From NCBI GenBank assembly GCA_029378245.1, contig JARKIF010000003.1, forward strand, positions 2,542,001 through 2,606,000: a stretch of DNA of 64,000 nucleotides, read 5' to 3'. The notes beneath the pieces were generated by a model. It was not told the origin of the DNA and ran no database searches. It saw only the letters and a program-made list of their open reading frames with translations. Made by a program: the position numbers and the translations under genes. Shown here piece by piece: positions 35,682 to 46,100 of this stretch. Within the stretch, counting starts at the first letter, position 1, and every line of letters begins with the position of its first letter. The stretch is from Roridomyces roridus (lineage: Eukaryota; Basidiomycota; Agaricomycetes; Agaricales; Mycenaceae).

Positions 35682-35742
35682 ATCCCCGCTGCTCGCAGTA
35701 TTGCCTCAGGCCTTCACCTCTCTCTACATCGCAACACCAACC

Positions 35743-36384
35743 ATGTTCTTCAACGCTCTCCTCCTTGCTCTCGTCCCCGCTGCCCTCGCGGCCAACTTCC
35801 CCGTCACCATCGGGGCGAACAACACTTTGACGTTCTCGCCCGACACCGTCGTCGCTGCCATCGGCGACACCATCACTTTCACTGTGTAAGACCCTTTTGT
35901 ATCCGTGGTGTACGACGTCTCACGCGAAATTACAGTGTCTCTCGCAACCGTATGTCGCATGGCCCGCTCACGCCTATATCGCTGACTCGATTCACTGCAC
36001 ACAGACTCGACCACCACCACCACCTTCTCGGGCTCCGTCTGCCCCCCTCCCCCCGGCGGTGTCGGTCCCAACGGCTGGGACTCCGGCTTGTAAGTACAAT
36101 GAATAACCTCTCTGCATGAATTCATACTAATTTGCTCTCGACCCAGCCTCTCTGACATCGACGGCTCCCTCCCCACCTTCACCTACAAGGTCGTTGACAC
36201 TGCGCCCCACTTTGCCGCGTGCATGCAGGCTGCAGGCGCGCACTGCCGTGAGTCTCTTTTGTAGTCTATTTGGTGAACCTGAGTAACCGGTGTTCATTTA
36301 TTAGGTGCCGGCATGACCTTTGCCCTCAACCCCACCGCGGCACAGACCTACACTCAGTTCCTCGCCAACGCCAAGGCGTCTTAA
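35743..36384 (+). CDS. Secreted cupredoxin-domain protein, copy 1
   Basis: Five exons (35743-35885, 35936-35949, 36005-36089, 36147-36247, 36305-36384), including a 14 bp exon, give 140 aa. A signal peptide (MFFNALLLALVPAALA) is followed by a compact cupredoxin: VTIGANNTLTFSPDTVVAAIGDT strands (given in pieces: VTIGANNTL, VVAAIGDT), SRNHS with the first His ligand (about 53), a cysteine/proline loop (SVCPPPPGG), and the C-terminal ligand cluster Cys-His-Met in HFAAC ... GAHC ... GM. Such proteins bind type 1 copper or have lost it; in fungi they are abundant secreted proteins of unknown exact role. No serine-rich GPI tail is present. The paralogue at 62.75-63.4 kb has the same exon plan. Confidence 0.85.
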
Positions 36385-36890
36385 ATGTTGTGTTGTATCT
36401 CCATGTACATACGGGAAATTGGGTTTTCTTTTGGAATGAATAAATGAATGATTTTTTTTTGGTTCCAATCATGTACATGCATTCCGAACAAGACAAGTGC
36501 ACTGAGGATGAATTATTTCGCTGCGGTGACAGGTGAAACTGAACCTGCGGGCATGAGCAGTCGCATGGGAAGAGACTGACAATAGTCTACATACAATCCG
36601 GTTTGATTTGGCCGCGTCCCATGAATAGCTGCGCAATTTCGCCGCGCCTTGAAGAACGTATCTGGCATCTGTTGGGATGTTTAGATTCTACATAACAGAA
36701 TGCATGTCCGTGATCATCCTCCGGGGGCAGCGCGCAGGCATGTTCAGGCCGTTGACTTGGGGCAAATTTAGGTTTAGCTTCTGTGTTCATACTTACACAG
36801 CTAGACTCTGAATGGGCAAAGACCAATACATATTATGTAGATGGTGATCCACAATTGGGCGTCGTACAATTAAGAGTTCATATGGAGGTG
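36385..36890. other. Intergenic, nothing recognised
   Basis: The 3' flank of the cupredoxin gene with an AT-rich stretch (AATAAATGAATGATTTTTTTT near 36438) that may include its poly(A) region. No gene. Confidence 0.4.
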
Positions 36891-37029
36891 AGTACAACGA
36901 GAACGAACGGAGAAGTCATCCCTGATTTTGGTAAAAAGTCTGAGGAAGATAACTACGAGACGAGCAAGGAACACGCCTGTAACTTTTCCTGGCCCAGAGC
37001 CAGACGAACGAGCAACAGAAAGGTAGAAA

Positions 37030-37770
37030 GAGACACGTGCCTGCTGGTCGGACGAATACTCGACGTCCAAAAGGAATTTTGAGGAAGAGGAGGACAGGTA
37101 TCTTGCTCCCTGATACCGCCTGGCCGTCGATGAGTTCGAGTTGCATGATCTGCTTTCCCTCGTCGTCTCTCTCTGGATCAAGCAAAGGTATCTGTCCGTG
37201 GTTTTGGATGGGCCGGAAGAAGATCTCGACGACAAGAATACCGTGAGGTGGTACCTTTCCACCTGAAGCGTCAGCGTCATCGTCTTGAACTTACGGACTC
37301 GGTTCGTGTCCGCGGGCAGGGGGCTACCCACAAATCGCGCTCCTTGGTCAAGTGCAAAGCGAGGTGGGGTGAGATTGAAGCGGTTAAAAAGTAACTGTGG
37401 ATGCACGAATGCGTAACCTATGCGTATCAAGCAGGCCGCAGCTTCACATTGCCCGGTAGCTTTCAAACTGCTTCTCAAAATTCCTGAAGATCAAGTCAAA
37501 AGTCTGCACTTGCCGTATCTCTCTCTCGGTGCTGCAATCCTGCTGCCCAAAATTCGATCTTGATACCTCCCGTAGGTCTGTCCGCGCACTGACTCCCCAT
37601 CGTAGTACACCGGGGATTAGATGGTCTTCAAGGTTTCGTCGTCAGCCTCAGGCTTCATCTTCACTTCCTTGCGCTGTTCCTCCCGCTCGAGCCTGATGTC
37701 AACGCCATCGGGCGGGACGTAAAGAAGAAGGCGGACACGCTGCCCCAGTTCGAGAAGACGCTAGTCCATT
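37030..37770 (-). pseudogene. Decayed VPS26-like (retromer subunit) pseudogene
   Basis: On the minus strand, pieces in VPS26 order appear in different frames: an N-terminal stretch 'VDIRLEREEQRKEV', then after an in-frame stop 'PVYYDGESVRGQ' and 'GIKIEFWAAG' (the family's arrestin-like first strands), 'FDLIFRNFEKQFESYR' and 'VKLR', and finally 'GKVPPHGILVVEI' and 'ELIDGQAVSGSKIPVLLFL' (family: E-[IL]-x-DG-x-PV-x-G-x-x-IPIRLFL). VPS26 is the arrestin-fold subunit of the retromer, which recycles endosomal cargo. Stops, frame changes and missing middle segments make this copy non-functional. A functional VPS26 should exist elsewhere in the genome. The assignment rests on remembered family motifs, not a database search. 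Confidence 0.55.
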
Positions 37771-39096
37771 AAAGTAGCTGCGATGATGCACATAAATCAA
37801 GTGGCCAGCGTCGAGCGAGAGTAGAGCATCGGCTGTCGGCCCTCATTAATCATTGTGAGCGCGATGTTTCGACTGAAGCACTGCGTGGCATCAACGGATG
37901 GTAACAGAGAACGGGAAGAACATGCACCACAGGGCGCCCCGTCCATCAGCCTCATCTCAATTGAGCCCCAGCCTAGCTCCTGCGTAGCGACTCCGAAAGC
38001 GAGTCAAAGCACCAGGTTGCCGCCACGATCCCCTCCAAGAGCCGAATCCAAGCCAATGCAGGACTCAGATGCCACGCAAGATATGACTGGAAGTTATGAA
38101 GCTTTTTTCGTCGAATGGAACGAAGATGCAGCCAATTTTGCGGGGAGATTGACATCGGTGAGGTGACGGGAGTGAAAGAAGAGCATTTGATCGAAGGTCT
38201 TCCTTTTTCCGTCGTCGAGACCGGGCTCGTCGCAATCCTCCAGGTTCCTCTGCACGTCCAAAGACGCATAGCTTCTCGGTCCCTCGCGCAGGTCTTGCCC
38301 ATCGCACGGCGAAGATGTTCTGGAAGCCTATTTGCTGGCAGCAGCTCGGACAAAGTCGGGATCGATCAAAACCAGAAATCCTGAAAGTGGCTCGAGTTTG
38401 ACCACGCTGGAAGAAGAGAAGGTTAAAGCTCGAGCTTGGCGGTCTTCAGGCATCTTTTGCGGAAGTTGCTAAGTAGCGTGAGTGGCTCGCGCTCTTGCGT
38501 TCTCTGCATTCGACCTCCGCGGCGCCGCCTTTGAGGTACAGCCGAATCGCCAAAGCCCATGAAGTCTATGCGTCAGGAGTCATGACGAGGCGCGCACCGT
38601 GGCTGCCGAAGGCTACACCTCAAGAATGCAAGCCTGCCGAGCCCTCTGATCGACCGCGCGGCAAATCGGAGTCTCTTTACTCTCGGCGTTGGATGGCATT
38701 CTGCTCGTCTGGCACGCCCAGCAGAGCCAGTTCTTCGAGCCTGTTGGAATGGCAAGCCAGAACCGCGGAGAAGGTCAGGTGGCAAGACGCTTGGCCTTCA
38801 AGTGGCTCCGAACCTCCACAATCCTTCTCCCTCATGCATTTGTCCAGTCAGCTCTCAGCGCCTGTCGTAATCGGACAATGGAGTCTCGGTGGCACTGATC
38901 CCAAATCGCCAGTAGGCGAGTTGTCCCATTCAAGTCCCAATTTGGTCGAGCCACTCCATTGTCCCCGACTCTCATCGCTTATTTGCGCGCTTCCTCACGT
39001 GCCGAGACCAACACCGTCTCTTGTCCTCCACTCTCACCGCTCCCTGCACCTATATCCCCTGCCCGCCTACACTTTTTCCCCGAACGAACAACACAG
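37771..39096 (+). other. Upstream relic and conserved leader of F-box type II copy 3
   Basis: About 38180-38400 matches the relic upstream of copies 1 and 2 ('HRTAKMFWKP' frame). About 38930-39090 is strongly similar to the leader of copy 1, including GAGTTGTCCCATTCAAGTCC. No intact gene is present; it is probably a duplicated and decayed neighbour plus the promoter of the gene at 39097. Confidence 0.45.
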
Positions 39097-40832
39097 ATGA
39101 TAGGCGCGCAACTTCGTGCGTGCCTCGCCGGCGTCGAGGAACGGATGGCGGACCTCGAGGAACAGATGACGAAACTCAGGACAAAGATGACGCTCTTGAA
39201 GGCCGAGAAACAGACGATCGAGAACGACCTGGGCGCCATCGTCTGTCCCAAGGTCTCCCAACACATGATACCGACGGAGATCATGTCGATGATCTTCATG
39301 GAGGTGAAGCACGCGGACGACCCTCGCGCTGTGCTCGACCTCTTTTCGGTGTGCAGTCACTGGCACAACATTGTCAAAAACACTTGTCAACTGTACACTG
39401 ACCTCTTTTGTGGCCAAGGTGAGTGACCAGCCTTCGGCAGGACCATTGATTGACTGGCGTCTCTATCAGTGGACAAGCTGGGGACTTATGCGGCACGCGC
39501 TGGTACTTCCCTTCCCTTGGACCTGGAGTTCCATCTATCTTCTCTGTCGTCCACTGAGTCCCAACGGCTCCGTGACATTTTACTCCAACACGCGTCGCAA
39601 TGGGCAACGTTGACCTTCTTCGTTTCCTCCTGGGCACGTTTGCCGTCGGATCTTTCTGCCGACTCCTTCACCAGGTTGACCAGACTGTCGCTCGTGTCAC
39701 TGTCCTTGGCGGTGGCAGTGGATCTGCCCCAGCTGGATGCACCTCGCCTTCAGGACTTGACGCTAAACTGCCGCTCTCTCGGAACAGGCTGGCAGGTGCA
39801 GCTCCGGTGGGCGCAGATCACAACGCTGGCGGTTAATGACGGTATATCCGAGTGGTGGGAAATACTCGCCGAGACCCCAAATCTCGAGCAACTTTATGTG
39901 TCTGAGGATATCAAATCAGACGCCGACGACGACGATACCCCTTCCATCCCTATCCTCTGCCTTCCTCGGCTGCGCATGCTCGTTTTCACAGGCGCGCGTG
40001 ACAGTCGAGTGAGGGCTGGACTCCTGCAGTACCTCACTCTTCCCGCCCTCGAAACGCTCAAGATCCCGTTTCGCCTGCTATTTGCGGACCCCCTCACTCT
40101 GCAGCCGTTTTTTGAGCGTTCCAACTGCTCGATACGGATTCTCGTGGTCCTCATGGAATTCGATCATCCCCCCGCTGACGCATTCGACCGCTCATCAAAT
40201 CTATCGCGTGTGCTGTTGCGGTATTTCTCGACCGTTCGAAAATTGACGTTGCAATCCGCGACCGGAGAAGACATGGATATGCTATTTAGATGCTTGGGGG
40301 TGCCTTCTAGCGGGTTCCTACCCTCTTTGGAGTCACTGGCGCTCCTCGAATGCCGACGTCGCGTTCCATTGTACACAGTCATCGAGATGCTTTCCGCGCG
40401 AGCGGGTATCGCGGACAGTGCTAGTGACGAGGGCACGCCCTCAGTGAAGCTGACGTCTTTTACGCTGAGGTACGGCGCACCTGGGCCGGCGTCTGACGTG
40501 GAACTCACCGTCCACAACTACCATGTCCAACTTGTTGACAGAGATTTGAGGACATTGCGCGAATTGTGCGCAATGGTTTGGACGTGGACATTGGGTCTGA
40601 TTTCAAGTGGCTTGACAAGGATATTGACTTGAAAATGGTCAGTCATTCGTCTCTGTGCTCTGCTTTCTTCTGGATATTGACTGTGCTCTAGATTGATGTG
40701 ATTTCTCGGGGAGAAGAAGATTATGATGAGTCAGACGATGAGGGGCTGGACGAGGAGCCGGCGTCGGGCAAGGAGCAGGACTCGGGTGAGGAGCAAGAAT
40801 CCGAGCACGATTCAGACTCGGAGGACGACTAG
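39097..40832 (+). CDS. F-box/LRR-like protein, type II copy 3 (C-terminal frameshift)
   Basis: Exon 1 39097-39418 and exon 2 from 39470, with a 51 bp GT-AG intron at the same place as copy 1. Begins MIGAQLRACLAG; a coiled coil of E/K/M heptads (residues ~10-45) precedes the F-box (MIPTEIMSMIFMEV ... VCSHWHNIV). Exon 2 has LRR-like strands (LPALETLKIP, LRWAQITTLAVND, NLEQLYV). As written, the frame ends at 40632 (494 aa). A one-base shift near 40572 would instead lead into 'NGLDVDIGSDFKW', a GT-AG intron (about 40637-40691) and a final very acidic exon (EEQESEHDSDSEDD) stopping at 40832. Copy 1 supports the shifted version ('DGLNVYVASYFKW'). So this copy is either slightly truncated or has an assembly error. 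Probable SCF substrate receptor. Confidence 0.7.
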
Positions 40833-41441
40833 GAGGGAATTGATTTTCAATAATGTTTGTTACTCATGATTTGCTGTATTCAACTTCTTTGAGTTCTTTG
40901 CGGGCTTGAAACATGACCCTCGGCCGCGAGAGATACAAGTCGACCGCCGGAATATCTACTTGGTGCGTCCTTCTTCCTCTTTGATTCTTGAAGAATAAGA
41001 GTTATGCCTACCGCACACAGTATCATTTTTTGAGCAGTGGCAGATGGACGTCCGAGCCATCGGATTTCTCGACTAGGACATGTGCTACGTTCCCTGCGTC
41101 CCTCTGCATTTCTGATGTGCTAGAAAGTAATGTGAATGTACGAATCCAGACGTGAGACCGGGAACAATAATTTCATTTCATGGACTGAAGGTACATTGAG
41201 GAAAGTAGTCTCAACCGCGTCTCAACGGGAACCACCTGGGTTCAAGAGGTATCCGAAGGTAATGCATGTTTCAAAGGAGACCCGGGAAAAAAGAAAAGAA
41301 ACGCCAGCAAACCATAAGATCGGTCTCTGAAACCAACAAAAAAACAGACGCCGAAAGATGGCAGAAAGGAACATCTAAGCCCTTGTTCAGTGTTCAACAT
41401 ATCGTGTCCATAAACACAACGCACCACGAAGGACAACCCGG
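40833..41441. other. Convergent spacer with duplicated type I 3' flank
   Basis: Spacer between copy 3 of type II and the split type I gene. It contains GGTTCAAGAGGTATCCG near 41239, as at 24.2 kb. No gene. Confidence 0.45.
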
Positions 41442-43306
41442 CTACGCACTCGGATGGGTGTAATCGAAACGTGCGTCAAACACTCGGCGGAAACGACGAT
41501 AGCTGTACTCTGAACCGGCATACACGGATACTTTGGTCCAACGCGCGACAGCAGGAGGTGATGGTAGCGCGGCAAGTTCATCCTTCGTCCACCACCGAGA
41601 GCGTATCATCTCTTCCAAATTCTCTGGGTCAAAATTCTGGCCCGCCTGCGTCAACACGATCTCCTTGAGCTTGGGTGCAATGCAATGTCCATTCTCCCCG
41701 GGATACCGGAGGGTGTTGATGACGTTATCGTCAAAGGAATGTGGACAATTGGACACGGTGAGCCGCACGAGAGAAGGCGAATTGCGAAGCACGGCAATGA
41801 GTGCGTCGGAAATGAGAGGAGAGTTGTCGACGGTCAATTCCTCCAGGCTGGGCGACCGGAGCTGGAATCGAGTAAATTCGACGGTGTCCCAAGTCATATC
41901 TTGTTGATGCAAATAGAGGCGAAGCACTTTCAACTCGGGGAGTGTCAACCGCGAGAGAAGTGGCATGAAGTGCTCGCAAGGGTACCGGGTCTCGGGGAAT
42001 GTGATGCTGAGGCTGGTCAACGACGCAATGGTGACCATGCTAATGAGAGACATGTCGGGGAGAAACTCCCATCCCTCGGTCCAGAAGCCTGCAGTGACGA
42101 GACGAGTGCATCGTCTGAGAATGTCCAAGCATGTGAGGGGAAATTCAGAAAAAGTGAGCGATGTGAGCTGGCCCCACGGCATGGGGATTCGAGTCGGATA
42201 ATTAATGGAAAGGTTGAGAGTGTGAAGATTCGGAGCGCCGGAGAAGACCGTTAATTTGGCGGGATCGAAGTGGTCGTTGAGACCTCCGCTCAACTCGAGG
42301 GTCGTGAGCGATGTGAGCGACCCTTTGGGTATGCGCATGAGGCAGGATATGGATGGAACATGAAGCGCGGCCTCCGCCCACCGATGAGCGGCAGAGCAAA
42401 GGACCTCCATCGCTGATGTGATGAGGGCGTGCGCAGTGTTTCTTCTTAAGCCCTTATTAAGGGTAATTTCTGTAGCTAAGGGTTAATTAAGGCTTAAGGC
42501 CTTAATTAAGGGCTTAACATCAATCTGAGTGTAAATTTTCTCAGGCCCTAGGGGCAACAAACTTGCACCAAACCGTCAAATATGATGAACCTGAGGTGTG
42601 AGCAGCTCTCCCAGATGGTCTGGCAGGGGTCTGGCACTGTCGAGGACATGGTCAGAGCCCCTTGATCAACTGCTCTCCGCAACAGTGCCGGTCGCCGAAG
42701 ACTTGATCCGATCATTGTTGTGATCATTAACCCTTAATAAGGCCTTAACATGAGTTCCTCCCACACTAAGCCTTAATTAAGGGGCCCTTATTAAGGGTTA
42801 ATCTTGCTAACCCTTAACATTAAGAAGAAACACTGGGCCGCGTGCGTGCCACTGGTCAACGAGATGGGTATGGGCAACGGCGCAGACCTGTCCAGCCATC
42901 TTTGCACGGCGACGATATCCTCGCTGGTGGTACTCTGCCTGACATGCAAATCCATCCCGATAGCCCAAAGTCCCGGGCTCGTGTGCATGACCCGTCGCCA
43001 GCGAGCACAGACCTGAGTCAGAGCAAGACGCGGTCGGATTCGGTTTCTCACGAATCCGATTCGATGTGTTTCCTTTCCGATTTCGAGGATGAGCATAAAG
43101 ATCTCTACTAGCAGCTCTGCGGGGAGTTTGCGCACAGGAGCGACCGCGGCTCGCAAACGGGCAAGGACTTGGCGTTTCACGATGACCTGGGCTTTGAGTG
43201 CTGAGATAAAGGCCTCGGAGACAGCGATAAGCTTTCTGGTCCTAGCTTTGGACTGTTTGCTGTCGGGTTCGGAAGGGAAATATGCGAAAATGGTCGGTTG
43301 GGGCAT
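41442..43306 (-). pseudogene. F-box/LRR-like type I copy C, split by a small transposon
   Basis: The start at 43306 (MPQPTIF) opens a frame with coiled coil and F-box (VRKLPAELLVEIF ... LTQVCARWRRVM) down to 42839. After the insertion at 42434-42838, the second half resumes in the same frame (SAMEVLCSAAHRWAE ...) and is intact to the stop at 41442, with the family ending MIRSRWWTKDELAALPSPP. Without the inserted element the two parts join in frame and align without gaps to copy A. With it, translation stops about 17 codons into the element. The rest of the gene shows no further damage, so the insertion is probably recent. The insert has no obvious GT-AG borders that would let it be spliced out. 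Confidence 0.8.
42434..42838. mobile_element. hAT-like MITE (~405 bp) inside F-box gene
   Basis: Terminal inverted repeats CAGTGTTTCTTCTTAA at the left and TTAAGAAGAAACACTG at the right. The interior is full of CCTTAATTAAGG/CTTATTAAGGG palindromes clustered near the ends (subterminal repeats), with no coding capacity. GCGTGCG occurs on both sides of the element and once in the reconstructed target, giving an imperfect 7-8 bp target duplication (right side preceded by GGCC). CAGTG ends plus about 8 bp duplication suggest a non-autonomous hAT-type element. The class is inferred from ends only. Confidence 0.75.
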
Positions 43307-43391
43307 GGTGCCAAGAAAGAAAGTGTTGTGTGCCGTCGATCCGCGACACCTGCTTGATGACATCACAGGACTGTCCTTGTCTTTTCCCACC
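43307..43391. promoter_or_regulatory. 85 bp divergent promoter between two F-box genes
   Basis: Only 85 bases separate the start codons of a minus- and a plus-strand type I F-box gene, so both must share regulatory sequence. It contains TTTCTTTCTTGGCACC before one start and CTTTTCCCACC before the other, the same pyrimidine-rich contexts as other copies. The pair at 55.85 kb has a comparable 87 bp spacer. Confidence 0.55.
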
Positions 43392-43886
43392 ATGAGCTCC
43401 TCGCGCCCGTACTCTGAAACAGAGGTCAAGCAACTCATCGCCGAATCGGAGGCCACCATTGTACGCTTAGAGCTCCAAATCCAAGAGGAGCGTGACAATC
43501 TTGCTCGATTGCGGGCCTCAATCGCCGGTGTCGGCAAGCTTTCCGCAGAACTGCTGGCGGAAATCTTCCTGTGCGCGGTCCAGGATTCGTTGGGCAACCA
43601 GCCGAGACGTACTTCAGTCCGACATCGACTGACCTTGTCGCAGGTCTGCTCCCGCTGGCGAGGCGTCTCCCACACGACTCCTCGGCTGTGGACCGGCGCG
43701 TGTGTGGAAAACACGCTCCGAAAGACCCCTACTAGAGGTTATCTCACCAATCTCAAGACCTTGGTCGATAGATCTTCGCCGTTTCCAGTACCCGTCCATC
43801 TGCAGTGTCGCTCCGCCAAAGTCGAGATTGGACCCATTATGGACCTTCTCTGCGCCGTAGCTCCACGGTACGCGGGCTCGGACTAA
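43392..43886 (+). pseudogene. Truncated F-box protein, type I copy D
   Basis: 164 codons from ATG 43392 (MSSSRPYSETEV): coiled coil, F-box (GKLSAELLAEIFLCAV ... LTLSQVCSRWRGVSHTTP) and the DRSSPFPVPVHL segment typical before the LRR part; then the frame ends after APRYAGSD. Full-length relatives are about 475 aa, so the entire LRR region is missing, replaced after 43890 by the 3' flank of SDR copy 3. It could still make a short F-box-only protein, but loss of the substrate-binding part argues for a pseudogene. Confidence 0.65.
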
Positions 43887-44034
43887 GACGTATAATATGG
43901 TGCGTTACAGCGCTTTTTTAAGATTCAAACGTGTGTATTTCTCACCCAATCTCCCAGTACAATGTGCTTGGATATGAATGTAATACCATGTACCTACTCC
44001 TCCAATATACTCTTGCTTTAGACAAATCCCAGAA

Positions 44035-44907
44035 CTACCAAGCAATCTCGTCCGTCGCAATATTCCACGGCTTGCCCTCATGGCTGACTTTGAAATTCCA
44101 AAACCTCCCGCTCAGCTCCTTGGTCTTCGCCTGATCCACACGCGCGAGAATCCCATTAACCGAATCCTCCACCGTCTCGGGCGCCTCCGCCATCCCATTC
44201 GCAACCGCGCCTTGGTTTCCCATCTCGGTTTGCACCCAACCGGGGTGTATCGCGAGCGAGATGAGCGCGGGATGCTCGTGGTCTATTACTTTGACGAGGA
44301 AGTTTAAGGCGGCTTTGGAGGAGCCGTATGCGGCGACGCCGATCGGGAAGTACGAGCCGATGGATGCGGCACAGGAACTGATCATGGCGAAGCGGGGCGC
44401 CTTGGAGGGCGAGGCGAGGAGGAGACGGTGGGCCGCTTGGAAGAGAATCACATTGCCGAGGGTGTTGATTTCCCAGTGGTCTTTGAATTCAGAGACCGGG
44501 GTCTCTGCGAGTGGGCCGTAGTAGTTGGAGATTCCTGTTCATTGTGTGAGTTTTTGGATTGTTTGAATTGCCATGGTTGAAACTCACCGGCGTTGGCGAT
44601 GATGACATCGAGCTGGCCTGCAATCCGCTGAATCTTCGCAACAGCGGCCTCATTGTCGGCTTTGTCGCCCAAGGTGAGCTTGACGCCGTGCACGTTGAGG
44701 TGCTTGGCGGAGAGGTCCTTCAGGGACTGTGCGGCGGGATCACGAGCACCCGCGAAGACGATGGTGTTCGGACGAGAGGCAAGGGCCGCGACGAGACCCA
44801 AGCCAATCCCGCGGTTGGCACCAGTGACTGAAGAACAGTAAATATGACGCCGGAGACGAGGTGAGTGGTGAGGACGCGCCTAGGTAAACGGTTTGGTTTG
44901 CAGACAT
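44035..44907 (-). CDS. Short-chain dehydrogenase/reductase, copy 3
   Basis: Exons 44907-44880, 44827-44588 and 44534-44035 give 255 aa; exons 2 and 3 again measure 240 and 500 bp. Intron 1 needs a GC donor (CTAG|GCGCGT) to keep the L-VTGANRGIG junction; intron 2 is GT-AG. Motifs: TGANRGIG, NAG, YGSSK (inside AAYGSSKAALNF), PGWVQTEMGN, C-terminal SGRFWNFK. A probable cytosolic NAD(P)H-dependent ketoreductase like copies 1 and 2, but the most diverged of the three (SSCAASIGS replaces STGAGS around the catalytic serine, keeping Ser). It is convergent with the truncated F-box gene, as in the other modules. Confidence 0.85.
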
Positions 44908-44976
44908 TTATTGAATCCTTGTGTATTGAGTTGAATTGGTTGGTTGGTTGGTGTCTACCACTACTCAGTTTTCTTG

Positions 44977-44984
44977 TTTTTATA
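44977..44984 (-). promoter_or_regulatory. TATA box of SDR copy 3
   Basis: TATAAAAA on the minus strand, 70 bases before the ATG at 44907. Confidence 0.5.
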
Positions 44985-46100
44985 CCTGACAAGACGATTT
45001 GGAATCGCGGCGGAGTTGAATCTTGGTTCTGAATAATCAGCAATGCTTCTGTCTGATTTATAATTGCTTGCTTAGTATTCCATTCCACTTCCACGGACCT
45101 CCGCATCTTTCACACAATTGACTGCGATCTTTGGCAGTCCCCCCAAAACCTGCGGACGCGCCGTTTTATTTTATTTTCCTGGATGCGAACGACTGCGCAC
45201 TGGCGCTCTGTGCTGTCGTCTTACTACGTTCATGCCGAGGGCCTTTTGATCGAGCGCAGAAAGTAGTTGGCGAACGACAGGTCCCACTCAGCTCCTTCCG
45301 GCTGCGGCCACTATGTCTAATCTTGGTGAGTTACTGAGTAATTCTCCTTGCTCAGTCGATTATTAGGAAGCACTTGGATGACTGAGAATGCCGCGGTTGA
45401 ATCGCATCTGATGGGTCAATGGGTGTTGTCATTTCCCACCATTCACTAGTCAACTGTAAGCAGCATGTCTCAGAATAGATCCACAATGTTCTCATCGCTG
45501 AGTCCTGACTCCGATTCTCTGTGGTCGAACTTGCGATCCATTGGAAGGCTTCAAGTTCGACAGTTGAATAATGATTTTCATTCTCGACCAGTTTCCTAGA
45601 TCGTCTCCGATTTTAGCCCCGAATGTCTTTATCGCTCAAAGTAACGGCTTTCAATGGCACAGCTTACCACTCTGACTCGTCTCGTCTCAAAATCTCAAAA
45701 TTTGCAGAATTCAGGTTGAGCTTCAACTGGGAACCAACCGTGAGAGAACTTGTTTCGTTGATCACCTTTGTTGACCGATTTGATCCGGATCAGCGAAACA
45801 TCAGGGTCCCCTACTCTGTCAAGAGGAGGGTTCTGTGGGGCTGAATGACTGATGGCCTGCAAAATTCAGTCCACCTTTTCCCACATATGTCAACCACTGA
45901 CCCACATTTTCCTCCGTCCTTGATGTAAAATGCAATCACCCACTGGGGCCCGTGCCAAGCCGCCGCCGGCTGATAATTCCTGCCGGCGTCATGATCCGTC
46001 CCAGAGTAGGGGAACGGTGCTTGCACCGCTATGGATCTGATATCTCCGGTTCTTGTTCCTTCACCACCATCATCGCATACCGGACGCGTAGCGGTACAGG
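44985..46100. other. Intergenic with a block shared with 57.8 kb
   Basis: No gene recognised. A block at about 45690-45795 (AACCAACCGTGAGAGAA, TTTGATCCGGATCAG) resembles 57763-57862 just upstream of the second epoxide hydrolase (AGTCAACCGTGAGAGAT, TTTTGATCCGTA). TTTTATTTTATTTT near 45162 is a low-complexity run. Confidence 0.45.
45690..45795 (+). repeat. Dispersed block shared with 57763-57862
   Basis: Same orientation in both places. It includes TTTGC(A/G)(G/A)AA, TTCAACTG, CAACCGTGAGAGA and TTTGATCCG in the same order with modest divergence. Function unknown; perhaps part of an old duplicated promoter. Confidence 0.5.

Larger units (their letters stand above)
30264..35742. other. 5.5 kb gene-poor region
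   Basis: Many overlapping short ORFs on both strands, but none with a domain, signal peptide, consistent codon frame or splice-joined extension that I could support. It contains a two-copy direct repeat at 33757-33996 and short homopolymer runs. The last ~70 bases are the cupredoxin promoter. It might hold non-coding transcripts or strongly decayed genes. Confidence 0.4.

Noticed and set aside
36870..37478. 202-codon minus ORF as an intact gene
   Set aside because: The VPS26-like pieces switch frame inside it, so the long ORF is accidental.
42434..42838. Insert in F-box copy C as an unusually long intron
   Set aside because: It has inverted terminal repeats and a target duplication, and its borders lack GT-AG in either usable phase.
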